A stretch of DNA of 64,000 nucleotides from NCBI RefSeq assembly GCF_030866805.1, contig NZ_CP133019.1, positions 806,001-870,000 on the forward strand, written 5' to 3'. Shown here piece after piece: positions 17,478-25,486 of the stretch. The DNA is from Microbacterium terrisoli. GTDB lineage: Bacteria; Actinomycetota; Actinomycetes; Actinomycetales; Microbacteriaceae. A program made the position numbers and the translations under genes. Below the pieces are notes generated by a model that did no database searches, had not been told where the DNA came from, and saw nothing but the letters and a program-made list of their open reading frames with translations. Every line of letters begins with the position of its first letter. The stretch's first letter is position 1.

Positions 17478-18667
17478 TCGGCCAGCAGCGGCTCCTGCTG
17501 CGGGCGATCGGCCTCCGGCACGTGCTGCAGATTGACGCGCACTCGGTACCACTGCGAGCTCGAGCCGCGCATGCCGTCCATGAGCACGTCGGCGGGGTGG
17601 AGCATCCGGGCCACCTCCGCGTGCGCCTGCTGCCACTGCGCGAGCGCGGAGTCGGCCTCGGGCCGGGTCTTCGTGCGGGCGATCTCGATCAGCGGCATGG
17701 ACGACTGCCGCCGGCCCGTACCGTCCGCACGGCGCGGCGGCTTCTCCGCCGGTCCCAGGCTCTCGGCAAGCTGCAGCAGGCCCTCGAGCGACCCGGGCGT
17801 GTCGTCCATGTCGGCGTGCGCGTCGCCGTGCTGTGCGAACAACCCGGGCACCGTCAGGGCGGTGAACTCCTGAGGCCGTCGCGTGCGCAGCTCGTCCCAG
17901 CGCAGTGGCATCGACACCCGGGCGTCGGGCCGGGCTCGCACCGAGTAGGCGGATGCCACGGTCCGGTCCTTGGCGTTCTGGTTGAAATCGACGAACACGC
18001 TCTCGCCGCGCTCTTCCTTCCACCAGCGGGCGGTCGCCAGTCCGGGCGCCCGGGCCTCGACGTCGCGCGCCAGGGCCTGCGCGGCCGAGCGGACCTCGCG
18101 AAAGTCCCACTCCGGCCGAATCCGCACCAGGATGTGGATGCCGCGCGACCCGCTGGTCTTCGGCCAGCCGACCAGGCCGGCATCGGCGAGCACATCGCGC
18201 ACCACGAATGCGACGTCGACGATCTGCGACCAGTCCACTCCGGGCATCGGGTCGAGGTCCACGCGCAGCTCGTCGGGGTGGTCGAGATCCTCCGCACGCA
18301 CCGCGTGCGGGTTCAGGTCGAGGCAGCCGAGACCTACGATCCAGGCCAGGCCTGCGGCATCCCGGATCACCGCCTCTTCGGCAGCTGTACCCGACGCATA
18401 CCGCAGCGTGGCAGTGTCGATGTAGGCGGGGTGGTTCTTGGGCACGCGCTTCTGGAAGAACGGCTCGGCGTCGATGCCCTTCACGAAGCGCTTGAGCACC
18501 AGCGGACGCCCGCCGGCGCCGCGCAGGGCGCCCTCGGCGACCGCAAGGTAGTACTCGACGAGCCCGAGCTTGGTCAGCCCGGGCTCGGGGAACACGATCT
18601 TGTCGGGGTGAGAGACGCGCACGTCCTGCCCGGCGACCTCGATGTGCGTTTCGTCCGAACCGCTCAT
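17459..18667 (-). CDS. LigD-type DNA polymerase/primase domain protein (first copy)
   Basis: 402 residues containing only a LigD polymerase (archaeo-eukaryotic primase) domain. Metal and nucleotide residues are intact: RVDLDPMPG (catalytic Asp pair), KTSGSRGIHILV, and FVDFNQNAKDRT with the third Asp. In bacterial NHEJ, such domains fill ends with ribonucleotides. Here no ligase or phosphoesterase domain is fused; a C-terminal extension of about 90 residues (ending LLADYDPWA) follows. The start at 18667 fits a TAGCGT -10 box 7 nt upstream. A second, shorter paralogue lies at 30823 and a separate ligase at 32323. No Ku gene is in the window. Confidence 0.85.
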   Translation of the reverse strand: MSGSDETHIEVAGQDVRVSHPDKIVFPEPGLTKLGLVEYYLAVAEGALRGAGGRPLVLKRFVKGIDAEPFFQKRVPKNHPAYIDTATLRYASGTAAEEAVIRDAAGLAWIVGLGCLDLNPHAVRAEDLDHPDELRVDLDPMPGVDWSQIVDVAFVVRDVLADAGLVGWPKTSGSRGIHILVRIRPEWDFREVRSAAQALARDVEARAPGLATARWWKEERGESVFVDFNQNAKDRTVASAYSVRARPDARVSMPLRWDELRTRRPQEFTALTVPGLFAQHGDAHADMDDTPGSLEGLLQLAESLGPAEKPPRRADGTGRRQSSMPLIEIARTKTRPEADSALAQWQQAHAEVARMLHPADVLMDGMRGSSSQWYRVRVNLQHVPEADRPQQEPLLADYDPWA

Positions 18668-18674
18668 GCCCGCA

Positions 18675-18680
18675 ACGCTA
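18675..18680 (-). promoter_or_regulatory. -10 box TAGCGT of the first LigD-type polymerase gene
   Basis: Seven nt before the start codon on the minus strand, which decides the 18667 start over longer in-frame extensions. Confidence 0.55.
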
Positions 18681-18785
18681 GCGGCCGGGGGATGCCGCGG
18701 CCACCCCCTTGCGTTCGCCAGCTGCCGCGTTTTCGCGCCGCCGCGCGTTCGCGCTGTCGCGCTGTCGCGGGTTCGTCCGGCGTTG

Positions 18786-18914
18786 AGTCGGCGCGTTTGA
18801 CGGCTCCTGGGTGACATCGGAGGTGAATCGCGTCGACTGAACGCGAGCGCCTGTCGTTCGGTCGACGCGTTTTGCAACGAAGCGGCGCGTTGTTGGTCAA
18901 ACGCGTCGACTGAA
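18786..18914. repeat. AGTCGGC-family intergenic dyad, copy 2 (double)
   Basis: AGTCGGCGCGTTTGAC (18786-18801) pairs with GTCAAACGCGTCGACT (18896-18911), one mismatch. Inside, CGCGTCGACTGAA (18829-18841) pairs with TTCGGTCGACGCG (18857-18869), one mismatch, and recurs exactly at 18902-18914. This fills most of the 376-bp space 18668-19043, in which I see no gene. Confidence 0.75.
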
Positions 18915-18999
18915 TGAGGACGGTTCCCGTTGGGAACGAGGTCGTCCGGCGCTGGAGACGCGATCGGCCGCCCACTGTTCACCGCCCACTGGCGCAACG

Positions 19000-19033
19000 A
19001 CGAAGGGACCGCCCGGGTGGACGGTCCCTTCGT
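19000..19033 (-). terminator. Hairpin downstream of the Bax-inhibitor-like gene
   Basis: ACGAAGGGACCG (19000-19011) and CGGTCCCTTCGT (19022-19033) form a perfect 12-bp stem with a 10-nt loop, 10 nt after the minus-strand stop. There is no clear U-tract. Confidence 0.7.
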
Positions 19034-19043
19034 GCGACGAGAG

Positions 19044-19952
19044 CTAGTTGCTTCGCGCGATCGCGATGATGCGCAGGATCTCGATGTAGAGCCAGACGAC
19101 GGTGACCATGATGCCGAAGCCGCCGAGCCAGCCGTACTTGCGGGGAGCGCGGTTGCGTACACCCTGCTGGATGAAGTCGAAGTCCTGCACCAGCGAGTAC
19201 GCCGCCATGATGACCACGAACACGCCGATGATGAGCCCCAGGGGGATGCCGAGGATCTTCACGCTGCTTAGCAGGCCGAACGCGCCGCCCGAACCAGCCG
19301 GGAAGGCTCCGAACATCATCATGCCGACGTTGATGAGCGAGAAGACCAGGTAGCCGATCATCGCGATCATCCAGATCTTGGTGGCGCGCTTGGATGCGCG
19401 GATCTTGCCGCTGGCGAACAGGGCCAGCGTCACGCCCACCACGGCGAGCGTGGCCAGCGTTGCCTGCAGAACGATTCCGGGGAACAGGAACTCGAAGAAC
19501 GCCGAGATCGCACCGACGAACAGGCCCTCGAACGCGGCGTAGGCGAAGATGAGCGCGGGACGCACCGTCTTGGAGAACGAGATCACCATGGCCAGGGCGA
19601 AACCGCCGACCAGGCCGACGATCCACGGAATCATCGTGGGCGACGGGTTGGCGACCGAGACCGCCGACATCGACCAGACCCAGCCGACGACGGCCAGGAC
19701 GACCAGCACGGCGAACAGGCCGATCGTCTTCAGGACGGTGTCTTCGACCGTCATGCGGTCGGTGTCGATGGCACCTGCGGCCGGAGCGGCGAACTGCCCC
19801 TCAAGCTGGGCGTTCACCGACGCGGCCTGCGCCATCTGCCCGGTCTGCGATGTGCCGCCGATCGTGGCGGCGGCCGGGCCGCCGGGGTAGGACTTGACCG
19901 CGCGGGGCTCCTGGAACGCGGGGTTGTTGAAGGCGGGGTTTGCCGACGGCAT
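19044..19952 (-). CDS. Bax inhibitor-1 / YccA family membrane protein
   Basis: 302 residues from ATG 19952, which has GGAGAG upstream. A polar N-terminal region of about 95 residues (MPSANPAFNNPAFQEPRAVK) precedes seven hydrophobic segments, from TIGLFAVLVVLAVVGWVWSM to VTVVWLYIEILRIIAIARS. The family signature is seen in FEGLFVGAISAFFE and in the C-terminal LVQDFDFIQQGVRNRAP with its conserved acidic residue. Eukaryotic and bacterial members leak calcium or protons; the bacterial role is uncertain. Divergent from the GDPD gene. Confidence 0.88.
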   Translation of the reverse strand: MPSANPAFNNPAFQEPRAVKSYPGGPAAATIGGTSQTGQMAQAASVNAQLEGQFAAPAAGAIDTDRMTVEDTVLKTIGLFAVLVVLAVVGWVWSMSAVSVANPSPTMIPWIVGLVGGFALAMVISFSKTVRPALIFAYAAFEGLFVGAISAFFEFLFPGIVLQATLATLAVVGVTLALFASGKIRASKRATKIWMIAMIGYLVFSLINVGMMMFGAFPAGSGGAFGLLSSVKILGIPLGLIIGVFVVIMAAYSLVQDFDFIQQGVRNRAPRKYGWLGGFGIMVTVVWLYIEILRIIAIARSN

Positions 19953-20080
19953 GCTCGCACTCTCCACGGATAGCTGTGACAGCACTCTGCTGTGCACCCC
20001 ACGATACCGGGGCGGCCCGACATTGCGCACGGATCGGCTGGGATTCGCCTTTGAGCTGACAGTGAACAGCGCCACCCCCG

Positions 20081-20086
20081 TAGCCT
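20081..20086 (+). promoter_or_regulatory. -10 box TAGCCT of the GDPD gene
   Basis: Six nt before GTG 20093, supporting that start. Confidence 0.55.
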
Positions 20087-20092
20087 GGGTCC

Positions 20093-21085
20093 GTGCCGAC
20101 CCTCGCGCCCCAGATCATCGGTCACCGCGGTGCGCCCGGATATCGTCCCGAGCACACCCGCTCCTCGTACGAACTCGCGTTTCACATGGGGGTGGATGCC
20201 GTCGAGCCCGACGTCGTGGTCACCTCAGACGGCGTGCTCGTGGTGCGCCATGAGAACGAGGTGTCGACCACGACGGATGTGGCATCCCGACCCGAGTTCG
20301 CCGCGCGCCGCACGACGAAGCGCATCGATGGCCATCGGGTCACGGGCTGGTTCACCGAGGACTTCACCTGGGATGAGCTGTCGAGGCTGCGGTGCCGCGA
20401 GCGGCTGCCGACGCTGCGACCGGGCAACACCGCCTACGACGGCGCAGAGCCGATCCTGCGCCTGCGCGACGTGCTCGACCTGGCCGCCGCCGCCGGGGGC
20501 GGGGTCGTTGTCGAGATCAAGCACGCGACGTACTTCGCCGGCCTGGGCTGGGACCTGGCGCAGTTGGTCGCCGATGAACTGCGCCGGGCGGGCTGGGCCG
20601 ACGGCATCCGCCCTCTTGTCATCGAGTCGTTCGAATCGACCGTGCTCGGGCAGGTGCGTGAGCGAGGCATCGTCGCGCCGTCCGTGTACCTGCTCGAATC
20701 GCGCGGCCGACCGGCCGACCTCGTCGCCGCTCGCGGAGCGTCGGCGCCGGACTTCGCGTCGGTGGTGACCCCGGCGGGGCTCGACGCGCTGCCCGCGGGC
20801 GTCGGCGGAATCAGCCTCGACAAGGCGATGCTGCTGGGCAGGCACGGTGCCGGCAAGCGCGGGGGTGCCGAGATCGTGGCCGATGCGCACGAGCGGGGGC
20901 TCGTCGTGTTCACGTGGACGTGCCGTCCCGAGAACGCTTTTCTGTCACGGACGTTCCGGTCGCGCGAGGGCGACGCGGCATACGGGGACTACGTCGGCGA
21001 ATGGGCGAGGCTGCAAGGCACCGGTGTGGACGGCGTGTTCGTCGATCACCCCGACCTCGGCGCGGCACAGTTCCGCCGCGTGTGA
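20093..21085 (+). CDS. Glycerophosphodiester phosphodiesterase family protein
   Basis: 330 residues. It opens with IIGHRGAPGYRPEHT, the catalytic HRG plus PEHT, then EPDVVVTSDGVLVVRHE, whose E-x-D and H bind the metal in the GDPD TIM barrel. VEIKHATYF and the C-terminal FTWTCRPENAFL and VDGVFVDHPD complete the fold. The enzyme hydrolyses glycerophosphodiesters to glycerol-3-phosphate and an alcohol. No signal peptide is visible, so it is probably cytoplasmic. Confidence 0.9.
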   Translation: MPTLAPQIIGHRGAPGYRPEHTRSSYELAFHMGVDAVEPDVVVTSDGVLVVRHENEVSTTTDVASRPEFAARRTTKRIDGHRVTGWFTEDFTWDELSRLRCRERLPTLRPGNTAYDGAEPILRLRDVLDLAAAAGGGVVVEIKHATYFAGLGWDLAQLVADELRRAGWADGIRPLVIESFESTVLGQVRERGIVAPSVYLLESRGRPADLVAARGASAPDFASVVTPAGLDALPAGVGGISLDKAMLLGRHGAGKRGGAEIVADAHERGLVVFTWTCRPENAFLSRTFRSREGDAAYGDYVGEWARLQGTGVDGVFVDHPDLGAAQFRRV

Positions 21086-21180
21086 GCGGCTGGTGGCGTG
21101 ACGGGGCGCATGACCTCGGCGGGCGGGAATCCCCGTCGCGTCGCCGTCGTTCGATCGGATGACGGAAGTGAGTGCTGGTC

Positions 21181-21528
21181 ATGGATGAGAAGGAACGCTC
21201 AGAGGTACCCGTGGGACTGCCGATCGCGTGTTCGCTGCCCCTTGCCGAGGGCGGAAGGCGCGTTGCGCGGTGGCAGGCGCTGGCAGAGGACCACCTGATC
21301 GAACGGCGTCGCACCGAGGGGGCGCTCACTCTGCGGTACGAGCGCGATGATGACGCGATCACGCGACTGACCGACCTGACCGACGCCGAGCGGGAATGCT
21401 GCAGCTACGTCGGCTGGACGGTCGAGCCCGGCGACAACGACGTCCGCCTTCTCGTGACCGGCACTGAGGACGCGTTGGACTCACTGCTGTTCCTGGACCC
21501 CGAACGGCTCACCGGCGTCACGCCATAG
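21181..21528 (+). CDS. Small conserved protein with a Cys-Cys motif
   Basis: 115 residues if it starts at ATG 21181; a GTG nine bases earlier adds three. Recognisable features are the opening LPIACSLPLAEGGRRVARW, then TDLTDAERECCSYVGWTVE with a CC pair, and DALDSLLFL near the end. I recall similar ~100-residue proteins near MerR regulators or metal genes, but no function is established. It overlaps the convergent sigma-factor gene by 11 bp. Confidence 0.6.
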   Translation: MDEKERSEVPVGLPIACSLPLAEGGRRVARWQALAEDHLIERRRTEGALTLRYERDDDAITRLTDLTDAERECCSYVGWTVEPGDNDVRLLVTGTEDALDSLLFLDPERLTGVTP

Positions 21529-22519
21529 TCCGCGGCAGTCCGAAGCGCGGCAGCAGGGCCGCCTCGAACCAGTCCATCGCCGACACACGGTCGCCGGCGA
21601 GGGTGAGCACGAGCAGTCCGGTCCCGACGCGGGTTCCGTCGGGCGTGCGCGTGTAGATGCCGAAGGCCGGCTGCCCGTTGGCGCCGGTGAGTTCGAGTTC
21701 GAACGTACGGCCCGAGCCGAACAGGGCCGCGCAGAACGCGCCGACGGCCGTCCGACCGACGTATTCGAGGGCGATCGGCGGCATCGACATGAAGGCGTCG
21801 TCGGTCAGGAGGGCCACGATCGCGTCGACATCTCCTGCTTGGTAGGCGGTGACGAAGGCGGTCAGGATGCTGCGCTCGGCCGCCGAGTGGCGTGCCGGGG
21901 CCGGCTCGGCGTCGATGTCGACGCGATTGTGCCGCAGACCCGAGCGCGCGCGCTTGAGCAGGCTGTTGACCGACTCGACGGTCGCGCCGAGCATGCCGGC
22001 GACCTCCGCGGCGTGAAAGCCCAGCACGTCGCGCAGCAGCAGCACGGCGAGCTGTCGCGGCGGCAGCAGCTGCAGCGCGCGGACGAATGCGATCGAGATC
22101 GCCTCGGTCTGCTCGTACCGGGCTTCGGGGCCGAGCGCCTCCGCCGTCGCATCGACGGCGTCGGGCAGCGGCTCGAGCCACACGACCTCGCCGAGCTGGG
22201 AGGGCTCGGGCGGGATCAGGCCCGGCACGTTCCACTCCTGCGCGTGCCGCCGACCTGCTGCGCGCCGCGCGTTCAGGCACCTGTTCGTGGCGACTCGGTA
22301 CAGCCACGTGCGCAAGGATGACCGGCCTTCGAACGCGTGCAGACCCTGCCACGCTGCCAGCAGGGTCTCCTGCAACGCGTCTTCGGCGTCCTGCAGCGAG
22401 CCCAGCATCCGGTAGCAGTGCACGAGAAGTTCGTGGGTGTGCGGCTCGGTGAGCTCGCGGAACGCATCACCGTCGCCCGCGCGTGCGCGTGTCATCGCGT
22501 CATCCATCACAAGGGTCAT
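21518..22519 (-). CDS. ECF sigma factor with C-terminal SnoaL-like domain
   Basis: 333 residues from ATG 22519 with GGAGA 5 nt upstream. Sigma region 2 spans about residues 15-80 (GDGDAFRELTEPHTHELLVH, CYRMLGSLQDAEDALQETLL, GRSSLRTWLYRVATNRCLN). Region 4 spans about 135-185 (LQLLPPRQLAVLLLRDVLGF, then AAEVAGMLGATVESVNSLLK). Residues about 205-330 form a SnoaL/NTF2-like domain (FVTAYQAGDVDAIVALLTDD, MDWFEAALLPRFG). Sigma factors of this layout use the C-terminal domain in place of an anti-sigma factor. It is divergent from a DHFR-like gene that it may control. I found no certain ECF promoter in the 152-bp gap. Confidence 0.88.
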   Translation of the reverse strand: MTLVMDDAMTRARAGDGDAFRELTEPHTHELLVHCYRMLGSLQDAEDALQETLLAAWQGLHAFEGRSSLRTWLYRVATNRCLNARRAAGRRHAQEWNVPGLIPPEPSQLGEVVWLEPLPDAVDATAEALGPEARYEQTEAISIAFVRALQLLPPRQLAVLLLRDVLGFHAAEVAGMLGATVESVNSLLKRARSGLRHNRVDIDAEPAPARHSAAERSILTAFVTAYQAGDVDAIVALLTDDAFMSMPPIALEYVGRTAVGAFCAALFGSGRTFELELTGANGQPAFGIYTRTPDGTRVGTGLLVLTLAGDRVSAMDWFEAALLPRFGLPRTMA

Positions 22520-22671
22520 CGTCGTCTCCGTTTTCGGCCTGTGCAACCGGTCACTGATCTGTGCATGCAGACACCGCCCGTGGGCAGAACTGGGCGCGAT
22601 GTCAGCGCCCGGTTTTCGGGATGCCGGGTGTCGATACATCGAACGCATCACCGCGTGAGAGGAGCAAGGCC

Positions 22672-23253
22672 ATGGGAAAGCTGATCGTCAGTGAGAACAT
22701 GACGCTGGACGGCGTCACCGAGGACCCGACCGGCGACGACGGAATCGAGGGAGGCGGCGGGTGGTTCATCCGTGGGATGGGCGAGGACCGTCCGGTGTGG
22801 GCGGACGCCGAATTCGCCGAGGCGCGCGAGGCGTCGGCGCTGCTGATGGGACGCCGCAGCGACGCGTACTTCGGCGCACGCTGGAACACGATGCCGGGGG
22901 AGTGGGCGGACTGGAGCCGCAGCCTGCCGAAGTATGTCGTCTCGTCCACGATCGCCACGTCGGTCTGGGTCAACGGGACGGTGCTGCGCGGCGACGTCGT
23001 CGACGAGGTACGGGCGCTCAAGGCCCGCATCGACGGCACGATCCTGACGTACGCGAGCCGCCTGCTGGTGCAGACGCTGCTCGAGCACGATCTGGTCGAC
23101 GAGCTGCACCTGACCGTGTTCCCGGTCGTGGCAGGGTCGGGCAAGCGCCTGTTCGACGGCGCGAGCATGGAGCGATCGCTGCGGCTTCGCTCGACTGAGA
23201 CAGTCGGCGCGGGCCTCACGAGGCTCGTCTATGACGTCGTACACGTGGACTAG
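22672..23253 (+). CDS. RibD C-terminal / dihydrofolate reductase-like protein
   Basis: 193 residues from ATG 22672 after GAGAGGAG. The DHFR-like fold is indicated by KLIVSENMTLDGVTEDP, LLMGRRSDAYFGARW, VVSSTIATSVW, ILTYASRLLVQTLLEHDLVD and ELHLTVFPVVAGSGKRLF, as in YwjB/YyaP-type proteins. These bind NADPH-like cofactors, but true substrates are mostly unknown and it should not be called DHFR. Genes of this family often lie beside ECF sigma factors with SnoaL domains, as here. Confidence 0.85.
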   Translation: MGKLIVSENMTLDGVTEDPTGDDGIEGGGGWFIRGMGEDRPVWADAEFAEAREASALLMGRRSDAYFGARWNTMPGEWADWSRSLPKYVVSSTIATSVWVNGTVLRGDVVDEVRALKARIDGTILTYASRLLVQTLLEHDLVDELHLTVFPVVAGSGKRLFDGASMERSLRLRSTETVGAGLTRLVYDVVHVD

Positions 23254-23303
23254 AACGCGAGGCGCACGCCGGCGCACACACGGCCGCGGGTACGCGGCGA
23301 TCG

Positions 23304-23516
23304 TCAGCGACGCCCGCGACGGCGACGCATCGCGATCGCGATCACGATCACGATCAACACGATGCCGATCAGGACGACGATCGGACCGACCGTGGCCCAC
23401 AGCGAGGATCCGCTCATCGCTGACCCGCCCAGCACGTTGAAACCCTGCAAGGTCCACACCAGCCCGACGGCGATCAGGATCACGCCGACGACGAGGAGTG
23501 GCCACATTCGCTTCAC
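23304..23516 (-). CDS. Small two-helix membrane protein
   Basis: 70 residues: KRMWPLLVVGVILIAVGLVW, a Gly/Ser linker, then a second membrane segment (VGPIVVLIGIVLIVIVIAIA) and an RRRRGRR tail, giving a likely hairpin with both ends inside. The GTG start is supported by TAAGGT (23523-23528) ending 6 nt upstream. Conserved hypothetical; function unknown. Confidence 0.7.
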   Translation of the reverse strand: MKRMWPLLVVGVILIAVGLVWTLQGFNVLGGSAMSGSSLWATVGPIVVLIGIVLIVIVIAIAMRRRRGRR

Positions 23517-23522
23517 ACTCCG

Positions 23523-23528
23523 ACCTTA
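23523..23528 (-). promoter_or_regulatory. -10 box TAAGGT of the small membrane protein gene
   Basis: Spacing of 6 nt to GTG 23516 on the minus strand. Confidence 0.5.
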
Positions 23529-23573
23529 GCCCGGCGTTCCTCTCGAAATAGAGGCTCCGGGGCCAGGAGTCGA

Positions 23574-23645
23574 CGCGACGGCGGGAGTCGAACCCGCTGC
23601 ACGACCGGTTATGAACCGGCGCCCGGGGCCACCCGGATCGTCGCG
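23574..23645 (-). tRNA. tRNA-like element with CAT (Met/Ile2) anticodon, unusual D arm
   Basis: On the minus strand it folds with a 7-bp acceptor stem (CGCGACG/CGTCGCG), a 5-bp anticodon stem including one G-U around loop TTCATAA, and a 5-bp T stem (GCGGG/CCCGC) around the canonical loop TTCGACT. The D arm is abnormal: CCGG-GTGGCC-CCGG without the usual A14 and A21, and position 8 is A rather than U. CCA is not encoded. It may be a divergent tRNA, a tRNA pseudogene or a tRNA-like structure. Confidence 0.5.
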
Positions 23646-23727
23646 ATACGCCCAGGCTATGCGCGGGCTCCGTCGTCGCGCCCAGACGTTTCGGTGCGTG
23701 AATCCCGGTGACCGCGTGTGACGACGT

Positions 23728-24649
23728 TCACTGCTTCGCGTCGGAGTAGACGCCGACGCGGTCACCGTCCAGGATGAACTGCAGAGCGCTGCCGACGGGC
23801 ACCACGTCACGCAACTCCTGGGGCATCTCTTTGGTCACAACGGTCTGCGCGGTGGCGGGGAAGGTGCCCGCGCCGCACCCGTACACGAGCGGACCCGTGA
23901 TCCCGGCGGAGTCGCTGTGCAGACTCGCAGAGGGCACCGCCACCAGGCAGGTGCGGTCCGTGTGGCCGGAGAAGATGTCGGTCTCCGTGCTGATCACGGT
24001 GAGCCCGTGGAACTCGTATCCGTTGCCATTCTTCCCGGCATTGCCGAGCAGCTGCGAGGGCCATTCGAAGCCCTGGACCGGAGTGAGGGTCGCGATCTGG
24101 CGCGCGTCGGTGTGCACCGCGATCGGCATGACCCAGGTGGCCGCGAAGGCGAGTCCCGCAGCGACCCCTGCGACGGCGACGAGCGATGCCCCCACAGGAC
24201 GGCGAATCCTCGCGAGAGGAGCCATCGGCGCGGGGCCGCCTGCGCGCCGGCGGAGTTCGGCTGTGCACAGTCGGCGGCACCGTCGGTGGCCACGACGATC
24301 GGCTCAGCCAGCGGTGTCGGCTGGGACATCGGCGACCCGGGTGAGGCGGGGGCCGCGGGCGCGGTGGGGGACGCGGACGCATCGCGTCCTGGGGACGGCG
24401 GGGGCGGCCCGGCGGGACGACGGATGCAGCAGCCGTGGCCGCCGCCACTGCCGCCGCCGCCGTCGACGACGTGGTCGCGCTGGCCGCGGCATCCCGATTC
24501 ACCGTCGCCGACCGAGGTCGTGCGGCGCGCGCGGCGGTCTCGAGCTCGGCGAGGCGGCGCACGGCGACTGCATCGTTCGCGATGTCGGGAGCAGGCCCAT
24601 ACGCGCGGGCGCGCAGCGTGCGGAGTTCTTCGATGTCGGCGTTGTCCAT
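23728..24649 (-). pseudogene. Frameshifted gene for a membrane-anchored hypothetical protein
   Basis: Three pieces follow one another in three different frames on the minus strand. First comes MDNADIEELRTLRARAYG with an Ala-rich region to about 24400. A Pro/Ala-rich linker ending PLAEPIVVATDGAAD follows. Last is a membrane segment (VGASLVAVAGVAAGLAFAAT) with an extracellular domain containing HTDARQIATLTPVQGFEWPS, two Cys and the end VGVYSDAKQ. An N-terminal cytoplasmic part, linker, helix and external domain would make one coherent protein, so frameshifts (real or from sequencing) are likely. If not, the last 165 residues (24225 to 23728) could be a separate gene. Function unknown. Confidence 0.55.
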
Positions 24650-24713
24650 CGCAAGTATGCTCGCACACCGCACGAGAGCATCGGACCGCGGCGGAGCGAG
24701 AGACATCGTTCGT

Positions 24714-25136
24714 TCAGCGGTTCGTGGACCGCGGGGTGTGCATCCCCTCGCACAGCAGCGGCTTGTCGCTCGTGCCGAACCGGTAGTCGTATCGTCTGCC
24801 GGCGGCTTCGACGATCACCTGCATGCCGTCGATCAGCGACTGGGTGTACTGCATGCCCGGTTGCGGGCAGCCCAGCGCGCCGCTTCGCCAGGTGACGGCT
24901 TCGGCCGAGACCAGGGCGGGTGCGCCATGCACTCCGCGAGAGACGAGGTCGTCCTTAATCGCCGCCCATCGCGCTGACGGGACGATCGACGGGTTTGGCG
25001 GCGTCGCGTGCGGTGTTGACGGTTCGCTCCGGCTGGGCGGCGTCGGCTGATCCGTGGGCGTGTTCATACCTCCCGCGCATCCAGTGAGCATCAGAACCAG
25101 GATGCCGGCGGCCGGCGCCCAGTGACGAACAGTCAT
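24714..25136 (-). CDS. Hypothetical lipoprotein
   Basis: 140 residues from ATG 25136 with AAGGAGC upstream. A short signal peptide ends in the lipobox LMLTGC (about residues 15-20), so export and lipidation at Cys20 are expected. A Thr/Pro/Ser-rich linker of about 35 residues follows. The mature domain has Cys in GALGCPQPGMQYTQ and LLCEGMHTP, probably one disulphide, plus VIVEAAGRRYDYRFG. The GCPQPGMxYxQ pattern occurs in small exported actinobacterial proteins of unknown role. Confidence 0.75.
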   Translation of the reverse strand: MTVRHWAPAAGILVLMLTGCAGGMNTPTDQPTPPSRSEPSTPHATPPNPSIVPSARWAAIKDDLVSRGVHGAPALVSAEAVTWRSGALGCPQPGMQYTQSLIDGMQVIVEAAGRRYDYRFGTSDKPLLCEGMHTPRSTNR

Positions 25137-25214
25137 CGGCGGCTCCTTCGTCTGCTTTCCGCCAGAGTATGCGGTCTGCGTGCGTATCCACTGGGTGCAC
25201 CTGTTCTGTGGCTG

Positions 25215-25427
25215 CTTGTTCGGGTCGCGCTGCCTTGTTCTGCGTTCGACCCTGTTTTTTGCGGTAGCGGATGCCGATTTGGGTAGCGCGGGGGCACGCG
25301 GCCCCTGCGCGCGCGATCTCATTCGGCATCCGCGGTTTCGTTGTGCGTCTGCTGCTCCGGGTCGCGCTGGCTCGTTCTGCGTCCGCGGTCTCGTTCCGCA
25401 CCCGCTGCCTCGTGCCGCGTCCCGTGT
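25215..25427. repeat. Degenerate 19-bp tandem repeat array
   Basis: Units of 19 bp lie at 25215-25233 and 25234-25252, then at 25318-25336, 25337-25355, a 15-bp short unit 25356-25370, and 25371-25389, 25390-25408, 25409-25427. The consensus is near CTCGTTCTGCGTCCGCGGT. It occupies the 350-bp gap between the lipoprotein and membrane protein genes; 25253-25317 is too degraded to align by eye, and no gene is credible there. Confidence 0.7.
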
Positions 25428-25474
25428 GCAGGTGCACGGTGTGACCGCGTTCGAGTGGTGACGCCGGCGCCCGG

Positions 25475-25480
25475 TAAACT
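25475..25480 (+). promoter_or_regulatory. -10 box TAAACT of the 325-residue membrane protein gene
   Basis: Six nt before ATG 25487. Confidence 0.55.
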
Positions 25481-25486
25481 CGATTC

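Noticed and set aside
18668..18780. Possible short gene in the CGCG-rich stretch upstream of the first LigD-type polymerase gene
   Set aside because: Open frames here are only in-frame extensions of the polymerase gene or low-complexity sequence; the TAGCGT box next to 18667 marks the start.
25180..25461. 93-codon plus-strand open frame
   Set aside because: It is read through the 19-bp repeat array, without a ribosome-binding site, and overlaps the promoter of the next gene.
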